Program-made: the position numbers and the translations under genes
Notes under the pieces: model-generated
Told to the model about the DNA's origin: nothing
Databases searched by the model: none
Seen by the model: the letters and a program-made list of their open reading frames with translations, nothing else
Source: Bacteroidota bacterium
GTDB taxonomy: Bacteria; Bacteroidota; Bacteroidia; Chitinophagales; Chitinophagaceae
Assembly (NCBI GenBank): GCA_026391115.1
Contig: JAPLER010000148.1
Coordinates: forward strand, 1-8,005
Direction of reading: 5' to 3'
Length of the DNA stretch: 8,005 bases
Shown here: positions 5,992 through 8,005 of the stretch, in pieces
Numbering within the stretch: the first letter of the stretch is position 1
Layout: the number at the start of each line of letters is the position of its first letter

Positions 5992-6684
5992 TTAATTAAA
6001 AAACTTGCCATCAGCTGTTTTTACTGTCCAGCCATCATCATCTGTGTAAACATCTTTTGTACCCATATTAATCATTGGTTCTATAGCCAATACAATATTC
6101 TCCTTTAGTTTGGGCCCATTGCCTCGTTTACCATAATTTGGAACTTGTGGATCTTCATGCAAGCTTTTACCTAAGCCATGACCAGTAAGTTCTCTTACAA
6201 CACCATAGCCATTTTTAAATTCAGTATGCTCTTGAATGGCATAACCAATATCTCCTACTCTATTGTTTACAATAGCTTTCTCTATTCCTTTGTATAAACT
6301 TTCCTTAGTAATTCTAATAAGTTTTTTTTTGGCTTCATCTATTTCTCCTATGGCAAATGTGTAAGCATGATCTCCATGCCAGCCATTTAATATTACACCA
6401 AAATCAATAGAAACAATATCTCCATCTTTCAGTTCTGTATTATTAGGAAAACCATGTACTACCACATCATTTACGCTTGCACAAATATTATGTGGATATT
6501 TATGGTAGTTTAAAAATGATGGAATTGCTTTATTGTCCTTGGCAAAAGTGGCACATAGTGTGTCAATTTGTAGCGTTGACATTCCAGGTTTTAGCACCTT
6601 AGCCACTTCTGTTAGAGTTTGACTTACAAGCACTGCTGCTTGTTTCATTAATTCTATTTCTGTATTTGTTTTTGCGTATATCAT
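5992..6684 (-). CDS. map: Methionine aminopeptidase type I, C-terminally truncated
   Basis: MetAP removes the initiator Met from nascent proteins in the cytosol, using two metal ions. Numbered from ATG 6682-6684 (the Met that aligns with the family start MIYxKT), the 230 residues contain His78 (VVHGFP), Asp94 (SIDFG), Asp105 (HGDHAYTF), His169 (GHGLG), His176 (LHEDP) and Glu202 (AIEPM). The chain ends GWTVKTADGKFFN at 218-230. The next family segment, S-A-x-F-E-H-T-V, carries the fifth metal ligand (Glu235 in E. coli) and is absent. No other frame downstream encodes it. The enzyme should therefore be inactive or badly impaired. ATG 6700-6702 would add MRRPNG and has a more A-rich leader, so the start is uncertain. 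Position next to secY matches the common Bacteroidota secY-map order. However, infA/rpmJ do not follow; the lipoprotein gene converges instead, 13 bases away. Confidence 0.85.
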   Translation of the reverse strand: MIYAKTNTEIELMKQAAVLVSQTLTEVAKVLKPGMSTLQIDTLCATFAKDNKAIPSFLNYHKYPHNICASVNDVVVHGFPNNTELKDGDIVSIDFGVILNGWHGDHAYTFAIGEIDEAKKKLIRITKESLYKGIEKAIVNNRVGDIGYAIQEHTEFKNGYGVVRELTGHGLGKSLHEDPQVPNYGKRGNGPKLKENIVLAIEPMINMGTKDVYTDDDGWTVKTADGKFFN

Positions 6685-6796
6685 ACCGTTAGGTCTTCTC
6701 ATTTATTCTATACTAAGATAGATGCTTACAAACTCGATACTACGAATTGTGCAACTCACTATTTCGATTTATTTAATTCGTCTAAACATTTCGCCA

Positions 6797-6840
6797 AAAT
6801 CATCCGTATCTTTTATTCAAATCATCCTTATCTTTTACTC
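6797..6840. repeat. 22-nt tandem repeat, two copies, in the secY-map spacer
   Basis: Copies at 6797-6818 and 6819-6840 differ at two positions (CATCCGTATC versus CATCCTTATC early on, and a T/C difference near the end, ATTC versus ACTC). A further degraded copy may begin at 6849 (AAATCACTC). The copies lie between the map start and the secY terminator, where no gene is visible. Function is unknown. The 'AATCATCC.TATCTTTT' wording resembles low-complexity ATCC-rich intergenic repeats I recall from Bacteroidota. Confidence 0.75.
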
Positions 6841-6860
6841 CACTACGTAAATCACTCTTT

Positions 6861-6903
6861 ATTTATAAAAAAATAAACCTGCTAGAACAATCTAACAGGT
6901 TTA
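6861..6903 (-). terminator. Rho-independent terminator downstream of secY
   Basis: On the minus strand the hairpin spans 6903 to 6874. It has an 8-bp stem TAAACCTG/CAGGTTTA, one C-A mismatch, a further 4 bp TAGA/TCTA and an ACAA-type tetraloop. It is followed by seven T residues (6873-6867) and more A/T. It starts 23 bases after the secY stop and should end that transcript, separating secY from map. Confidence 0.85.
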
Positions 6904-6926
6904 CAAAATTATTCAAAAACTAAAAA

Positions 6927-8005
6927 TTAAATTGCTGAACTAGATACAGTTTGTCTTCCTTGTACACGACCACTACTCATTAAACCATCGTATTGTTTCA
7001 TCAATAAATAAGTTTCAATTTGTTGCAATGTATCAAGTATTACACCCACCATTATTAATAAGCTAGTACCGCCAAAGAAAGTACTGAATTGTTGGTTAGA
7101 TACAAATGCACCTGCTCCCATTTTCATACTCATTAAACCAGGTAAAATCCATGATAGCACCAATATAATCGGCAGTTGGTTGACCAGGTTTTACACCAGG
7201 AATAAAACCATTGCTACGTTTCAAATCTTCGCTTATTTGGTTAGGATTAAATATTAATGCAGTATATAAGAAAGTAAATCCAATTACTAACACAGAATAA
7301 ATTAACATATACCAAATATTACTGTGGTCGTTAAAAATTGCTGCTATACCACCTTTAGTAGAATCAGAAATACTAGCAAATGAAACCAAAGTAGGTAAAA
7401 ACATAATTGCCTGAGCAAAAATTATTGGCATTACACCTGCACTATTTACTTTTATTGGTAAAAATTGACGAGAACCAGCTAAATCAAGATTTTTTGTTCC
7501 CACTATTTGTTTGGCATAGTTTAAAGGTATTTTACGAACACCTTGAACAAGCATAATTAATCCCATAATGATTGCAATTAAAACAGCAATTTCAATTAAG
7601 AAAATTAACATACCTCCACCACCTTTTTGACCTTTAAGGCTAAATTCTTGTAATAAACTTTGTGGTAAACGAGCTAAAATACCCACCATAATGATGATTG
7701 AAGTACCATTACCTAAGCCTTTGTCTTGTATTCTCTCTCCCATCCACATTACAAACAAGGTACCAGCCGTAAGTGTTACTACTGTAATAAATGTGAATAA
7801 AACACCTTTAATTAAAATAGCATTTGCATAATTACCTTGTGGACTAGTTAAATAAGAAACATAAGCAACTGCTTGAACAGCAGTAACTGCAACAGTTAAG
7901 TATCTTGTCCATTGATTAATTTTCTTTCTACCACTTTCTCCTTCGTTTTGTACTTTCTTTAATTGAGGTACCAAAATGGTCATCAATTGCATAAAAATAG
8001 AAGCA
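6927..8005 (-). pseudogene. secY: Protein translocase subunit SecY, 5'-partial and frameshifted by an internal deletion
   Basis: SecY is the channel of the Sec translocon in the inner membrane. The frame is open from the right edge (A-S-I-F-M-Q-L-M-T-I), so roughly the first 80 residues, including the usual plug region, lie outside. Clear hallmarks follow: KVQNEGESGRKKINQ, GLGNGTSIIIMVGIL, RKIPLNYAKQIVG, KVNSAGVMPIIFAQAIMFLP, and NPNQISEDLKRSNGFIPGVKPGQPTADYIGAIMD. The first frame then runs into FTWFNEYENGS and stops at 7096-7098. The correct continuation ILPGLMS, then FFGGTSLLIMVGVILDTLQQIE and YDGLMSSGRVQGRQ, lies in another frame and ends at TAA 6927-6929. Relative to the family, about 13-15 codons (xITLPGxxFLxxIA, around TM9) are missing at 7141-7152, with a net frame change. 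As written, the product lacks TM9-TM10 and the C-terminal cytoplasmic tail and should not be functional. SecY is essential, so expect another copy or a sequence fault. Confidence 0.9.
7141..7152 (-). other. Deletion/frameshift junction in secY
   Basis: The minus strand reads ATGGATTTTACC here. ATG-GAT continues the first frame (AIMD), while ATT-TTA-CCT, starting one base later than a codon boundary, opens the second frame (ILP). Comparison with family sequence implies loss of a segment whose length leaves remainder 2 on division by 3, about 40-47 bases. The exact length needs a close relative. Confidence 0.75.

Noticed and set aside
5979..5996. Shared bidirectional terminator between the lipoprotein gene and map
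   Set aside because: The 13-base gap contains GATATC and TTAATTAA palindromes but no stable stem followed by a T tract.
5887..6108. Plus-strand 73-codon frame across the lipoprotein/map junction
   Set aside because: It overlaps the end of the HmuY-like gene out of frame and then reads antisense to map; it was considered as a fusion gene but has no recognisable domain.

Overview
The window looks like chromosomal DNA from a low-GC Bacteroidota, probably near Chitinophagaceae. Supporting signs are very AT-rich spacers, almost no Shine-Dalgarno sequences, signal peptides ending in a '(F/Y)xQ' style, a TonB receptor/HmuY-lipoprotein pair, and a secY-map neighbourhood typical of the phylum. The family-level placement is inference.

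Layout. Positions 1-3073 hold four minus-strand genes. Read in the direction of transcription they are folB (dihydroneopterin aldolase), a secreted TPR protein resembling the eukaryotic RMDN/PTPIP51 family, tgt (queuine tRNA-ribosyltransferase) and a secreted alpha/beta-hydrolase that runs off the left edge. folB and the TPR gene are 1 base apart; the other gaps are 49 and 67 bases. A compact 3074-3217 spacer separates folB from a divergent plus-strand pair: a 686-residue TonB-dependent receptor and, 13 bases later, a HmuY-family surface lipoprotein. These two probably form one outer-membrane uptake system for heme or a related metallo-tetrapyrrole. The lipoprotein converges on map (methionine aminopeptidase, minus strand). 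Beyond map are a 22-nt tandem repeat, a strong terminator and secY, which runs off the right edge.

Three housekeeping genes are damaged. tgt is full length and in frame apart from one TAG at codon 68, where the family has an aromatic residue (Tyr expected). map ends just before the segment carrying its last metal-binding Glu. secY has lost about 15 codons around TM9 and is frameshifted there. folB, the TPR gene, the receptor and the lipoprotein look intact. The lesions may mean degraded duplicate copies at a rearrangement breakpoint, or assembly/sequence error. The tgt amber also allows a testable recoding idea, because the enzyme's own substrate includes tRNA-Tyr, and queuosine-free tRNA-Tyr is known to read UAG better in at least one system.

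The folB/receptor spacer is the densest regulatory stretch. It holds a perfect 8-2-8 palindrome of TGA-N6-TCA type, a Pho-box-like heptamer pair with an 11-nt period, and a flanking 8-mer repeated exactly 33 nt apart. No tRNA, rRNA, CRISPR array or insertion sequence was recognised, and no gene-free stretch exceeds 300 bases.
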